Source of the DNA: Acanthosepion esculentum
Taxonomy: Eukaryota; Mollusca; Cephalopoda; Sepiida; Sepiidae
Assembly (NCBI GenBank): GCA_964036315.1
Contig: OZ038485.1
Coordinates: 79,255,960-79,319,959 of the forward strand
DNA: 64,000 nucleotides
Direction of reading: 5' to 3'
Made by a program: the position numbers and the translations under genes. Numbering within the stretch: position 1 is the stretch's first letter; the number at the start of each line of letters is the position of its first letter. Positions 21,634-33,599 of this stretch are shown here, piece by piece. The notes below the pieces were generated by a model. That model was not told the DNA's origin and did no database searches. It saw only the letters and a program-made list of their open reading frames with translations.

Positions 21634-21676
21634 ACGACGTTTCAGCTTTTGTACACCCCGGCCTTCTCAGGGTGAT
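21634..21676 (-). other. PLE-type 3' hairpin motif, degenerate
   Basis: On the - strand: ATCACCCTGAGAAGGCCGGG, then TGTACAAAAGC and TGAAACGTCGT. It parallels the 17542 motif (CCTGAAGAAGGCCGGAGCGTACAA..GAAACGTTGT), but the stem partner is lost. No PLE coding sequence was recognised next to it. Confidence 0.5.
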
Positions 21677-22587
21677 ATACATTAGAATTTCGCACCGAAC
21701 ACTATATTTAGTCTACAAGGGTATATTGTTTTAATTCCACGTGCCATCAATTTTCTTAATATCTCAGTTTTAGTTAATTAATTTTCCAAGTTTTTGTTCT
21801 CTATGCTGTAGCCAGGAAATGAACTCGCAACTCTTTGGGTCAAGTCCCTTTTGAATTACTAGGTAGCAAGGAATAAAAGAGAGCGTGAAGACTGATAATG
21901 GGGAGGATTGCGGAAAGGACGAAAAAGGAACAGGTTTAAAAAGGCTGAAGATGACGACTGACATTGCATTTGAATTTTTTACGGTTGTAATTATCAGGGA
22001 ACAGAAAGTCGGAAGTGCGAGAAAATAAACAGTTGAAATCGAAGTGGCGTCAGCATTTAATTATTTCAACTGTAAAATGGTGGGATCTAGTTGCCAATCT
22101 AGTAGAACGATTCAGTCGGGGCACCGGTGAAAAAAGTACGTCAGAGCAGTTGTCATGAAACTATTTATAGAAAAGACAAAGGAAAGCCATGTCAAGTCGG
22201 TGAGAAAGTCACTAAAGTCGAGATGCCTGCTCAGGATCGATTACATTAGAGACCCTACTTCGGTTTTTCTCAAGAATCTCAAGATGTACAACAGACCGGA
22301 TATGGCAATAAATGCAGTTATTCGATTCGATGTAGTCGCTCCACTTCAAATCAGTTGAATCTAATTTATCTACTTTGCAATTTCTACTCTCGTAATTTTT
22401 ATCAAATGACAGTTTTGGTGTTAGTACTGTGAAAAAAGTATTATAAATTATTTAATTGTATGTCATGATTCAATGACTTTCCAATCACCGGGTATTTTAT
22501 CTTAAATCCCGATTTATACTTTCATTTTTCTCTATCTGCTATTTTGTTTAATTTGCGTTTTTCATTATTTATGCATGACTATTTCGT

Positions 22588-22590
<3 letters not shown>
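21677..22590 (+). other. Unassigned intergenic stretch
   Basis: No recognised element. The 22080-22370 part is less AT-rich and has a 67-codon frame without recognisable motifs. Confidence 0.4.

Positions 22591-22661
<71 letters not shown>
22591..22661. repeat. (TA)n microsatellite
   Basis: Pure TA run of about 35 units. Confidence 0.95.
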
Positions 22662-22663
<2 letters not shown>

Positions 22664-23689
22664 TTTTGTTTTGGTACAACTATTATCTTAAATATTGTCT
22701 TACATTTACTTATCGTTTTTGCTTATCTGGAGCTAAATATATAATTTATTTTTCTATATTCATTTATTTTATCAGTTGTTTAGGCGTTAGCAATGCGAAA
22801 ACGCAGTACATATTATTTTTGATATCATAAACAATGACTTCATATTATAAATTTCATAATCTCCGTGTATTTCAGGCATAAATCCAGAATTATATTCTTT
22901 TTCGACTATTGTTTTCTACAGTTATCAAATTTTTCAGTGTTTACGTTTGTTGTTTGTTTATTTATAGACGCCTATTTTGTAAATTATTTTGCTTTCCGCA
23001 GTTTTGTTTTAAAAAAAAGTTAATTATTTGTGATTTTCTGAAACACGCAATATATGAAATGTTCATATATGTAGATTATTTATACCCCAAATTTGTCACT
23101 GCCTGTGGTGGCAGTGAGGACCCTCTCCTACAGGCTAAAAGAATGCTCCCATAGCATACGTCTCAAATAGCCTCTGATAACTAACCATCTCCAAACCGGA
23201 GAATGTGCGAGGACGAACTTCTGGCGAGTCAAAACCATATGCTTCGACTATATGGAAGGCAGTATGATTTTAAACTACTGCTGCCTTGCGGTCATATCCA
23301 AACTCGGAAAAAGCTATGGAAGTAAATCCACACAGAAACTTCGGAGTGAAGACATGAAGACGGTTGTTTGTCAACGCTGACAACTTTCCGGCAACTTCTG
23401 CAGTCAAGCCTGTCCCAAATGATATCCCCTGTATTCATTTGGACATTGTTGGTAAGGCCGAGAGTGGGGAGTATGTGGTCTAGGCAGCACACGGCCTTCA
23501 TATACCATCACTCAGGCCTGTGCCCTGGAGAAGTCACTTCACTTTCACCACTCGGCGAGAGCATAACACGGAAGACAGCATTAAAGAAGCTGTTGATGTT
23601 ATTCTGGAAGTGAGTTGCTTGTGGTAAATCACCTGATGGAGTTAGCATCATTTAATGCGGTAAAGTAACTTTATTCAAACCACAACATA
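22662..23689 (+). other. Unassigned stretch
   Basis: AT-rich to about 23080, then a sharply GC-richer block (about 23090-23640) with broken open frames. The block directly precedes LINE-E and may be its decayed 5' part, but I recognise no motif in it. Confidence 0.4.
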
Positions 23690-24120
23690 GTCTCCTGAGC
23701 CTCTGGTGGATATGACGTAAGATTTCTCAAGGCATTCACGATACCAAGTTAATTATAACTACTGCGACATCTACTTGTTAAGTATTGTTGGAAAAATCTT
23801 CGCCCGATTGTATTTGACGCGACTACATGTCCATGCTGATCGCATCTATTCGGAATCATAATATTCATTCAGGTTTAAAAGATCCACAGTTGACAGGATC
23901 ATTTCTCTACGTCAGCTCCAGGAGAAATGTCGTGAACAATAGATGCCACTATACATCGGCTTCATCGATTTCTTTAAGTTGTTCGACTTTGTTAGGAGAA
24001 TCTGTTTCAATTACTAAAAAAAATTGGCTGCCCCACACAACTTTCCCTGTCATATAGGAGGGCTGATAACAACTTTTGTTCGGTACATTTTAGCTACCTC
24101 TTGTACACACAAATGTTATT
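23690..24120 (+). mobile_element. LINE-E reverse-transcriptase fragment
   Basis: Shifted frames read CDIYLLSIVGKIFARLYLTR, then LHVHADRIYSESQYSFR, a block matching RQLQEKCREQ (seen as LRQLQEKCRE in one frame) and GFIDFFKLFDFVRR (RT motif A region, with decay), then LAAPHNFPCHIGGLITTFVR. This is the pattern of LINEs with RGISLLSIAGKI..R.L..RL and FIDLTKAFDTV. Several frameshifts make it non-functional. Confidence 0.7.
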
Positions 24121-24647
24121 TTAATGATCTTATATAACTGTAAACCACAAATGTACATTTAACACGCTTGAAATCAGATATGACTCTCAAAGGCATTGGC
24201 CGCCGTTGTTGACACGGCAAATAAATCAAAGGTTTACTCATCCATGAATGCGACTGAAGCTGCATTTCTAGTAGTCATAATAGAATTAATCTTATAATAA
24301 AAGTCAGCAATTTTTTTTTACCTTGATTCATAATTCCGAGTAGCTTTTAAAAGCAAATAAATAATGTGTCGGGGTACAAATTTTGTTATGCCTTTAAAAC
24401 GGAGATCTTCAAAGTATATATCAATATATACAAGAAGAAAAAGTCTAAAAGAAATAATGCTCACTGTAATGTGGTTTAATCAAAGAATATGACAAGAAAA
24501 TTAAATAACAAAAACGAACTAAAAGGTTATCACTCTTAGACGAGCGATAACCGGTTAGCTCTTTTTTGTTATTCGTAATTACGATTCAACTGTGAGGTTC
24601 TATCTTGAATAGCTCTCGTGCCCTGTCTTGGGTTAATTTTATTATAT
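24121..24647 (+). other. Intergenic, nothing recognised
   Basis: AT-rich, no recognised element. A short inverted pair near 24530-24560 (AGGTTATCACTCTTAGACGA/GCGATAACC) is the only structure noticed. Confidence 0.5.
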
Positions 24648-24973
24648 TGTTATGTTCCAAGTCCCTTGTACCACGGTGATGGCCCAAGGTAGAAGCAATT
24701 AAGAATAACTCGAACACAGGTATGGAATAACACAGATATATTACCAATAGAAATATGTACAAAAGAAGTAGAAGTGTTAGTAATAAGAATCAGGTTAGGT
24801 TAGCGAGAACTATGTTGTCTCGAAGTATCACTATTCCAATGCCTTACTGTAATTGTCTAGCCGACTGCCTGACTCACTCTCTCACCCACACTGACACTGC
24901 TGCTTCCTCTTGAGGCGCAGTATATATGAAGTATGGAAGAGTCTATTTATATTATGGGTAAGTTCCCATAACA
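24648..24973 (-). repeat. Solo LTR of the family I Gypsy element
   Basis: The + strand begins TGTTATGTTCCAAGTCCCTTG and ends CCCATAACA. Reverse-complemented, it matches the G4 and G1 LTRs through the CATTGGAATAGTGATACTTCG block and the AAGGTAGAACC/TTGGACCATAACA end. Both sides carry TATAT (24643-24647 and 24974-24978), consistent with a 5-bp target duplication. No internal Gypsy sequence is attached, as expected after LTR-LTR recombination. Confidence 0.85.
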
Positions 24974-25210
24974 TATATATAATTTCAGTTACAATTATTT
25001 CAACATGTTATGTGATCAAATGGCGTTTGCAAACAAATTTAGTAATAATCGTTATATTATCGTAAATAATTTCGTTATCGTGCAGGAACATGAGGGTTAG
25101 ATAATGTTACTATTACTGAGAGATACTAATGGGGTTAATAATATCTCACAAGCAAGATTGGACAGTGACTAGGTTTTATTTTTCCTATTACTGTTTATAA
25201 GTATCAATAT

Positions 25211-25268
25211 TTCTTCTTCTTCTTCTTCTTCTTCTTCTTCTTCTTCTTCTTCTTCTTCTTCTTCTTCT
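25211..25268. repeat. (CTT)n microsatellite
   Basis: About 19 CTT units, the only long trinucleotide tract in the window apart from a short (ATA)n at 61186. Confidence 0.95.
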
Positions 25269-25344
25269 GCTTCTTTGTATCGTGTCATAAAATGCATGGA
25301 CATGAGGGTTGGAAAATGTTACTATTACTACAATTTCCTGCCCT

Positions 25345-25515
25345 TTTTAAACCTTAATAAATTTTGTCTTTTTGCTATCTCTCCTAATCCTTGCTTTGTC
25401 AATTATTTAACACAAACTCATTAGGAAAGTTATACACTGCTTTCCACTGTTCCTCTTACCGTTTCTATCTCCTTTGATCGTCAAATTTTCCAAGCCCTCT
25501 TTCCTCATTATATTA
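25345..25515 (-). mobile_element. LINE-F, short tail fragment of the LINE-A family
   Basis: The + strand text TTTTGCTATCTCTCCTAATCC and CAAGCCCTCTTTCCTCATTA repeats phrases of LINE-C (12295-12440), with internal loss. It is a small piece of the same - strand tail. Confidence 0.55.
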
Positions 25516-26996
25516 TATTATATTATTATATATATTTATTGTATTATTCATTATTTTTCGTGGATACTCATATCAGAGTAGACGCTTCGTTTATTTATTC
25601 ATTTTCTTCTACCGTCTGGAAAATTCGAGAAATTTTAATAAACAAAAAAAAATGCCCTTGGCAGGAGAAACCGTCGTTAGCTCCGACCTGCTTATACCGA
25701 CTCAACATAGTGTATGTCGCCGATGAATTAAACTTGAATTGAGCCCTATAAACACAAATCTTTCTCCGTCTTTCAAAACATTCATATCAGCTCAGCTTCA
25801 TATACTAACGTAAACAAAGCTATTTCTAAAGAAGTAATGGATGTTTTATTTATTAATCCAACAGATTTTATTACTTCAATCTTATTTTAGTGGATGCCCA
25901 TAAACAAATCGGAGCGTTTTGTAAAATATGATCTCATGCATTCTTTGAAAAGATAACTGAATAATTTTCTACTGCTTTTTCATGGTTTGATATGTGGAGA
26001 TTTACTTCTCAGATTGATTGCCACTCAAGGCTAGAAAGCCCAATCTACTCTGTTATCTATATTCAAGCTTGGAAGAGAATTATATTAGTGAGAAGCCGAG
26101 CGCATCGAAACTTCCAGAATTAGAACTTGGGTCGATGATTGCACTTTCCACGCCAACATCCATTATTACAGGCGCACATGCTATAAGAATCACTGTATGA
26201 ATCACTACATTTGGCGACGACGAGTGCTCACATTTGGAATGTTCATTCAGAGAAGGAATATCTATCTGTGACCCACAACAAAACGTCCCGGTTGAAATGC
26301 TCAATCCCTGATTAATATTTAAATTTGTGACTACAAGACATTAACATTTATCGTGATAATGTGAAGAACATTGATTCTAATATCAAATGCAATAAGTTGT
26401 CTATTACTTGATATTTTATATCATTGATTGGACAAGTTTATCTTTTTAAATCCTCTGACAAATACAAATAGTGTTAAGTCAATCATTTCCGTAAATAAAA
26501 CCCAAATTATCAGTTATTTAAAAAGAGATATATTTTATTCAGAAGTCGATATCAACATGCCAGTGAAAAATCATGTACACACGACCAAAGTCTCTCTTCT
26601 TCAGTTAAGTCTAATCGTGTAACGATGCTTTCTTTAACAAAAGTCAACAAACAAGATGTAACGGAATTATATTAATCTATATAAGGAATTAATTTAGATT
26701 CAATAATTAATATTTTTACTGCTCTTTTTTTGGTCGCATCTTTACAATCAGGAACATTGGTTTAAAACATATAGGAAAGTTGTGAAATAGAAAATAGCAT
26801 CGCAGAAATAAAACAACTCGAGGGAGAATCCGTTAGCATAATTGGATTAGCAAGCGTATCCTTGTTCCGTCAAGAATGAAACATGGATAAAAGTTATGAC
26901 AAGCTAGTAAATAAACTAGAAACATATAATTGATACACTGATATCTTTTAAAATTCAAATGTAAAGATTCTTTTTCTTTTAATTATCCTTCTGCGG
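25516..26996 (-). other. 3' flank of SLC16 gene B (downstream of exon 8b)
   Basis: No repeat family recognised. An open - strand frame of about 75 codons (26304-26080) has few rare features and no motif I know. It could be 3' UTR or a random frame. The segment 26590-26996 is homologous to 28880-29227, i.e. to the sequence downstream of exon 8a. Confidence 0.5.
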
Positions 26997-27124
26997 TTAT
27001 TCGGAGAATTTCTTTTTGTGTTGCATGTAGACGATACCACATGACATTATGCTGTCCAAGAATAAGGAACTGTAAACAATAAAAAAGACGGCATCGAAAG
27101 ACTGACTTGCGTCCAGCAGAGAAC
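26997..27124 (-). CDS. SLC16 gene B alternative/duplicate terminal exon 8b
   Basis: On the - strand a T-rich tract and CAG acceptor precede 27124. Two bases complete the phase-1 codon, and 41 codons follow to TAA at 26999-26997: LLDASQSFDAVFFIVYSSLF then LDSIMSCGIVYMQHKKKFSE. Joined to exons 1-7 it would give 490 aa. It corresponds to exon 8a, but a single A for T change turns the TAT codon (Tyr) into a stop, shortening the tail by six residues. The splice signals are intact, so it could be an alternative last exon, the real last exon, or a relic. Confidence 0.7.
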
Positions 27125-27179
27125 CTGAAAAAAAAAACCTTATGAGAAGAAATACATCCTTTATTAAATACAACTACTA

Positions 27180-27520
27180 CACATTTTTGCTCTACGTCGA
27201 CATGTTATACCTTTTTGGAATCAGGATAATCCTGGGATTGAAAATCTACTTGAACATCCAGTTTTGGGATCTGTGTCCGGATCAGAAGAGAACGGTTAAA
27301 AATTCAAATCTTCTATCTTCTCTCTTCTATCTAAATAAATAAACACTAAATTCTCTCCGTCTGAAACCCATCTAACTCCAGCCACACTAGCTCTACATAG
27401 ACATATTATACATTTTTTGGAATCAGAATACCCTTCATCTTGTGCTTGAACATCTTGCACTTGAACATCTTGCACTGGCATCTGTGTCAAGATGAGAGAA
27501 CTGTTAAAAATGCACATTTT
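27180..27520 (-). repeat. Duplicated ~130-bp intronic block next to exon 8b
   Basis: 27180-27310 and 27390-27520 share CTCTACRTMGACATRTTATAC, TTTTTGGAATCAGRAT and a CTGTGTC..GATSAGAGAAC..GTTAAAAAT end. The second copy contains a 15-bp tandem (CTTGAACATCTTGCA, two units). Confidence 0.6.
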
Positions 27521-27905
27521 AAAGTAACTGAAAAAACCTAATGATTTCAAAAGATTTTAATTCATATTGAGTTTGAAGTGACAAAAGTTTTGTGAAAATC
27601 TTTTTATTTTAAAATCAGTTTAAAATATTTCTAAAACATTGTGGATTGAGGAAATCGTTTTTATTTCATCAAATCGCCAAAGAATCAGTTAAAGTGACAG
27701 GTTTCTTGACGTGATATTTTGAAGGTCCATGGAGTTTGTGATTTTAAGAAATCAATTTTCAACCTGAATTGGAATTCTATCTGAATTGGATTTTCGGCTC
27801 AAATCGGACTTTTGGCTGGGATTGGATTTATAGTTCGAATCAGAGTTAAAGAAATGTTTTGAAGTTCCATCGTGTGAATTGAAGAATTCAAAGTTATTTT
27901 TCAAA

Positions 27906-28735
27906 ATGTCATGGAAAAACACAAAGTCTAGAATTCTAAGGCAAAGGGAGATAAGAGCAGAAGAAACAGCAGAGGAGGCACAAGGTAGTAGACAAGCAGA
28001 TGCTGCAAACCATACAAGATCAAGAGCATCTGAATCATCAGAAGAGGTACAAGCAAGGAGAGAAATAAAAGTTGCAAGACAGATAAGATCAAGAGCATCT
28101 GAAACATCAGAGGAGGTGCAAGCAAGGAGAGAAACAGATGCTGAAAGAAAGAGGTCAAGAGCTGCAGATGAGTGTGAGACTTCATCAAGAAGATAAGCAG
28201 TACAGCAAGGAAGAGAAGATCAAGAGCTGCAGAGGAGGACAGTAAGACTTTCTCAAGGAGAGAAACAGATGATAAAATCATATCAGAGTAAGATCTTTGG
28301 AAACACCTGATGAAAGACATGCTAGACAGGTTAGTGATACTCACAATCATGCTAAAAGGAGTGCTGCTTCATTTACGAGCCTGGCTTTACAATACAACTG
28401 TGACAGTGACTATTCACCTCATCTAAAGATATCTATTGGATCAATGATCATTCAGTGTAAATATTGGTCTCATATTCTACGATGCATCAGATAGGATGTG
28501 CTGTAATAAAGGAAAAATACAGCTGGAAGATCTACCAGGAGCGATTGCTATCACTTCTGGATGGGAACGCAGCTGAAGCAAAATACTTAATCCAACACAT
28601 CAGAAGCTATAATAACTGTTTTGCAATGACCTCATTTGTGGACAATGGAATAATAATATGGATAATGGAAAACAACTTGCAGAATTCAAGGCAGGAACTA
28701 GCTTACAAGTACATACGGAGTGGGGTGATTTTAAT
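27906..28735 (+). pseudogene. Helitron N-terminal region (replicase-helicase upstream part), broken
   Basis: The frame from ATG 27906 to 28196 encodes basic, charged repeats of about 22 residues (RSRASESSEEVQARREIKVA, then RSRASETSEEVQARRETDAE), typical of N-termini of animal Helitron proteins. After frameshifts, FTSLALQYNCDSDYSPHLKI, SIGSM..CKYW, GKIQLEDLPGAIA and YLIQHIRSYNNCFAMTSF follow. These match the Helitron-like N-terminal domain (LALQYN..DYS...IG.M...C..C; LL....P; F...IR.YN..FQMTSF). No Rep or helicase follows on this strand; those lie inverted at 29640-32400. Confidence 0.75.
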
Positions 28736-28879
28736 CTAGTAAATAAATAAATATTAAATAAAGCTGTTACTTAAATAATTCAATTCCCCACAAATAGAAT
28801 CAATCTAAAAAATACATTCATAAATTAATATGAACACGACAGTAATAAAATATGAACACACCACCAAATTGAAGTCTCT

Positions 28880-29375
28880 CTTCTTCAGTACCAATCGCGT
28901 TACAACAAGATGTAAAGGAAATATATTAATCTATTAAGACATTCATTTAGATTTAATTAATTATATAATTATTGTTCAGATGTTTTAGTCGCATCTTTAC
29001 AATCAGGAAAACTGGATTCAATTCGCTTAGATCGTACAGGAAATATCATTTCAGAAATAAAATAATTAGAGGAAGAAGCTGTTAGCGTAATTGAATTGGA
29101 AAGCGTATTCTGGTTCTGTCAAGAGCGAAACCTGGGTAACAGTTATGGTGAGCTAGCCGATAAATAAAGAATATATAATTGATACATGTACATCTTTTAA
29201 AATTCAACTGTGAAAATTCTTATTCCTTCAATTATCCTTCTCTGGATATTCGGAGAATTTATTGTTACGTTGCATGTAGACGATACCGCATGACATTATG
29301 CAAGCCATGAATAAAAAACTGGCAACAACGTAAAAGACAGCGTCGAGAGAGTCAGTTTCGTTGAGCAGATATTCT
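28880..29375 (-). repeat. Segmental duplicate of 26590-27135 (carries exon 8a)
   Basis: Exon 8a and the ~350 bp downstream of it on the - strand align with exon 8b and its flank. Shared blocks include GTCGCATCTTTACAATCAGGAA, TATAATTGATACAYTGATATC-like text and CATCTTTTAAAATTCAA. Substitutions and small indels are spread throughout, so the duplication is not recent. Confidence 0.8.
29228..29373 (-). CDS. SLC16 gene B terminal coding exon 8a
   Basis: The CTTTTTCAG acceptor precedes 29373. AA completes the codon split at 34969 (giving Glu), then YLLNETDSLDAVFYVVASFL and FMACIMSCGIVYMQRNNKFS, ending FSEYPEKDN at TGA 29230-29228. It forms transmembrane helix 12 and the cytosolic tail. Using this exon the gene B coding sequence totals 1491 nt (496 aa), a normal SLC16 size. 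It is the nearer of two terminal exons to exon 7. Confidence 0.85.
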
Positions 29376-29639
29376 GAAAAAGGAATAAAAATGTTGTGAG
29401 AATAAATACATTATTTACGGAGTGTAGCAAGTACTCTTTTTGAATATTTCATACAAAGGGCACAGAAAATACTAGCAGGTTTCGCCCGCTCGCTTTGAAA
29501 TTTTTGTAACAGAAATTTTAAATGAAAATTTCATTCATACATTGGTTGTAAACATGAAAGAAAAACATTATAATAAGAGCTTCCAATGAGTGAGGTAACA
29601 TTTTCTTAAAAAATAAGACGTGTACCATTACATAACTTT

Positions 29640-32400
29640 AGAATATCAAGATTCCATAGTAGCATTAATGATACTACCCGTTTTAATACCAAGTTGTATG
29701 ATGACATTCCCGGAAGATCCAAAGAATTCAAAAACTCATTAGGGAAGTTAACTGCTTTGTCTGGATCTACAGTTGTATCATTGGATAGGTATGTCCTTTC
29801 TTCTGTTGGGATATCTTACAGAATTTTCTAATTAATGATCTGTACATTTCATTTCTGGGAGCCCGAATTGCTCTCTCACAAAGCCAATCTGTATTCTGGA
29901 ACTTATCCGCTATATTGGGGTATACTTTAAAAATTATTTCCTCAATCCTCTCGACCAGAGTGCCTAAACCTTCAAGAAAACTAATTTGTCTATCCTGCTA
30001 ATGTGGAATTTCTCCATTTCCAATTTTCAAAAGGAGGTCACTAAATTCCCATGCTCTCCGATCTCAATTGAGTTCGACTTTCATATTAGTGGTCAAAAGT
30101 GTCTTCAATATGTTCACACAGATAAGAACTTTTCAGGCAAGCATGAAGTTCATCTGCAGCTGTTCCGTGTTTGACAACAGGGAGTGATTGTCTGATATCT
30201 ACAGAGAGCCGAATTGTTACTCCTCCCATGAGTCTATTATTATGCCTGATACCTTTCAGTGTTCCGTCTAAAGCCTCAAATGCACACTTGTGAGCCATAG
30301 TGCACTTATCTCCGACTATGAAGCAAGTCACCTGAAATAGCTTGGCTAAGTTTGTACCTCTATTTATTGGATTGTCGTTATAGACCAAGTCTAATTGCCG
30401 TTTAAATATCAAGTGAGTCAAATGAAGTAGCTGCTATTCCAGATGATGTTACAGCTAAAGCCACTGTTCTTTGCAGCCTAACTGAAGATAAAAGAAGATT
30501 AGTTAGGAACGTTTTGCCAGTACCCCCAGGAGAATCCCCCCTCCAAAACATCCTGCAGCAGAATTGTTGATCAATAACAGTATCTCATTGTAGCTGACTT
30601 TCTGTTCATTTTTAAGAACAGGTGTATTAGTCTGTATTTGATGGATCAGCTCTTCATGTTTGTATAGATTTCTCTATTTAAAAGAATCAGAATATTTGTT
30701 TGTTTTGGGAAGTGCGAAAAGGGACAGTTCTTTTTGTATCATATTTAGCACCTTATCTCCTATTTCACACAGTTCATCCAGAACTAGCCATAAAAATGAA
30801 CACGAGGAGTGTGAACATTGCATATGATGAAGAATGTCTTCATTCATAGCTTCTTGGTGTTTCACCCACAGATCCATTGGATTTGAAATTTGACAGGTAG
30901 GAAAGGGATCCCTTATTTGCTTTGGTGATTAATATGATACTGCCTCTTGTAAAGTTTGGTTTCAATGTTCATCACTTTCTGTAAGGACAAGTTGAATGCA
31001 TTCCTGTCTGCATGTCTCAAGAATATTTCCATCGGTTGTTTACAAATTTTGAACTGACCCTGGACCCCTGACATTATGAAGTCGAAGCAAGAAGCATTCA
31101 GAATTTTTTGGATGTACTGTATAAACCCGGCAAATACATCACTACATTTAATAACAGGTTCAGCTGAATGAGGTTCTCCTTGCTTTCTTTTGTGGAATTT
31201 TCCAGATTTGAATGTGTAATATTTAAACACTTCAGGATAGAGAATTGTTTTGGCAAAATCATTTACAATGCATATGTTAAAAAATGCCATTAGGATAGTG
31301 TTTTTGTCTAGTTTCAATAAATTCCTGAATTCCTGCGTAATGCTTTCAGTAACATACACCCGTTGTCCACTTTCAAGATGAAGACTCAAGTGATGAACTG
31401 ACATGTGTCTTTTGTGAATGTTAAATGAAACAATTCTACAGGCAGCCTCTTGCCTAGAAATGTATATATCTGACTGAAATTTTTCTACTTCATTGTGGTT
31501 GTCAGTGGCAATAATAGCTTGGTCACTCCCCTTATTTATGTACCTGCACACATACTTTATGGACTTAATACTGTTACAAAATTCCACATTAATGTGAGCA
31601 TTGAATTTCTTTCACAGAAATGGACTATAGAGAACAACCTATTTGTTGTCTACCAATATATTCTTTCAGGGTTGAAGCAAAACCCTCCATCTTCAAAATT
31701 TCTTCGTATGTAACTTGGGTAGCCATCTGTATCCATTTTTGTGTGATTGACAAATTTTTTTTGAAATCTTTTTGTACATCTGTTGTCAAATATGTAGGGA
31801 CAATAGGAATTCAAATAACCACATAGCCCATGAATCATGTGTTTTACTATTTCAAAATACCCTGGTTCTTCATCGGGATTTGGCAGTTCTGCACTGATGA
31901 TAGAATCTATTTGATTTTGATTGATCTTCTCCCTTACCCATAAAAGTAAATGTATATGTGACAGTCCAATCTTTTACCACTCAATTGAATACTTGTGACA
32001 TTTTACAGGCCCAAATAATTTTCTTTATTAATGAGATCCATCAGTTTGTTGAACTTCAGCTTAAAAATCCAAGCAACGATATCATCCCTGCCGAGGAAGA
32101 AGATTTTCTAAAATCTCAGGCCTATTCGGATTTTTAGTAAATGTAACAAAGAAATTTGGTTTGCCAAAATGTCTGACATAAATCAGTCCATCTTGAACTC
32201 TTTCATGCATGTACCTCGGTCTACCTGGGAATGATGAAGGGAGAATAACTATTTGTCCCGCATTGACAGCATTGACAGCATTGACATCATTCTGAATTGC
32301 ATCCTTTAGGTGGATGTATTCCTCTACTCTTAGTTTCTTTTGATTCCTTTTAATAGAAATAACCTTTCTGATTCAAGTTTTGCATACATACCTCATTGAA
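29640..32400 (-). pseudogene. Helitron Rep (HUH) and PIF1-like helicase, decayed
   Basis: Reading down the - strand: NQKKLRVEEYIHLKDAI, ILPSSFPGRPRYMHERVQDG, KPNFFVTFTKNPNRPEILEN (Rep domain), GLSHIHLLLWV (HUH motif, HxH), MIHGLCGYLNSYCP, DDGYPSYIRRN.EDGG, SIKYVCRYINKGSD, AACRIVSFNIHKRHMSVHHL, then the helicase part DKCTMAHKCAFEALDGTLK, NRLMGGVTIRLSVDIRQSLP, DWLCERAIRAPRNEM and the decayed end near 29640. The longest open piece is 30913-31587 (224 codons). The Walker A region near 30500 is damaged. It sits in intron 7 of SLC16 gene B, same strand as the gene. Confidence 0.85.
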
Positions 32401-32680
32401 CTGGAGAGATGGATCAGAGGTCAGCGCAACCGACGGAGAACTTTTGTTCATAGCACCGGTGTACGCTCTATGGCTCCACACATTAAACCGTCCTGGTTTC
32501 ACAACGTGACTTCGTGGGCAGGGGTCAAGTAAATACCAAATTACTATAAAGTCGTCTGTAACACGTTTAGTTATCATGTCTGGGTCTGCATGATTAATAC
32601 CCAGTGACAAACCAAGTCAAGGTAACTCGTAATCAATTTAATCGCAGGTTTATCCGAGTTTTCCCTCTCACCAGATGTCA

Positions 32681-33590
<910 letters not shown>

Positions 33591-33599
33591 TGTAAATAC

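Noticed and set aside
27928..28350. 140-codon leucine-rich - strand frame
   Set aside because: Antisense of the charged Helitron N-terminal repeats.
28723..28741. Helitron 3' terminus at ATTTTAATCTAG followed by T
   Set aside because: CTAG-T fits the rule, but the expected hairpin 10-12 bases upstream is absent; kept only as a remark.
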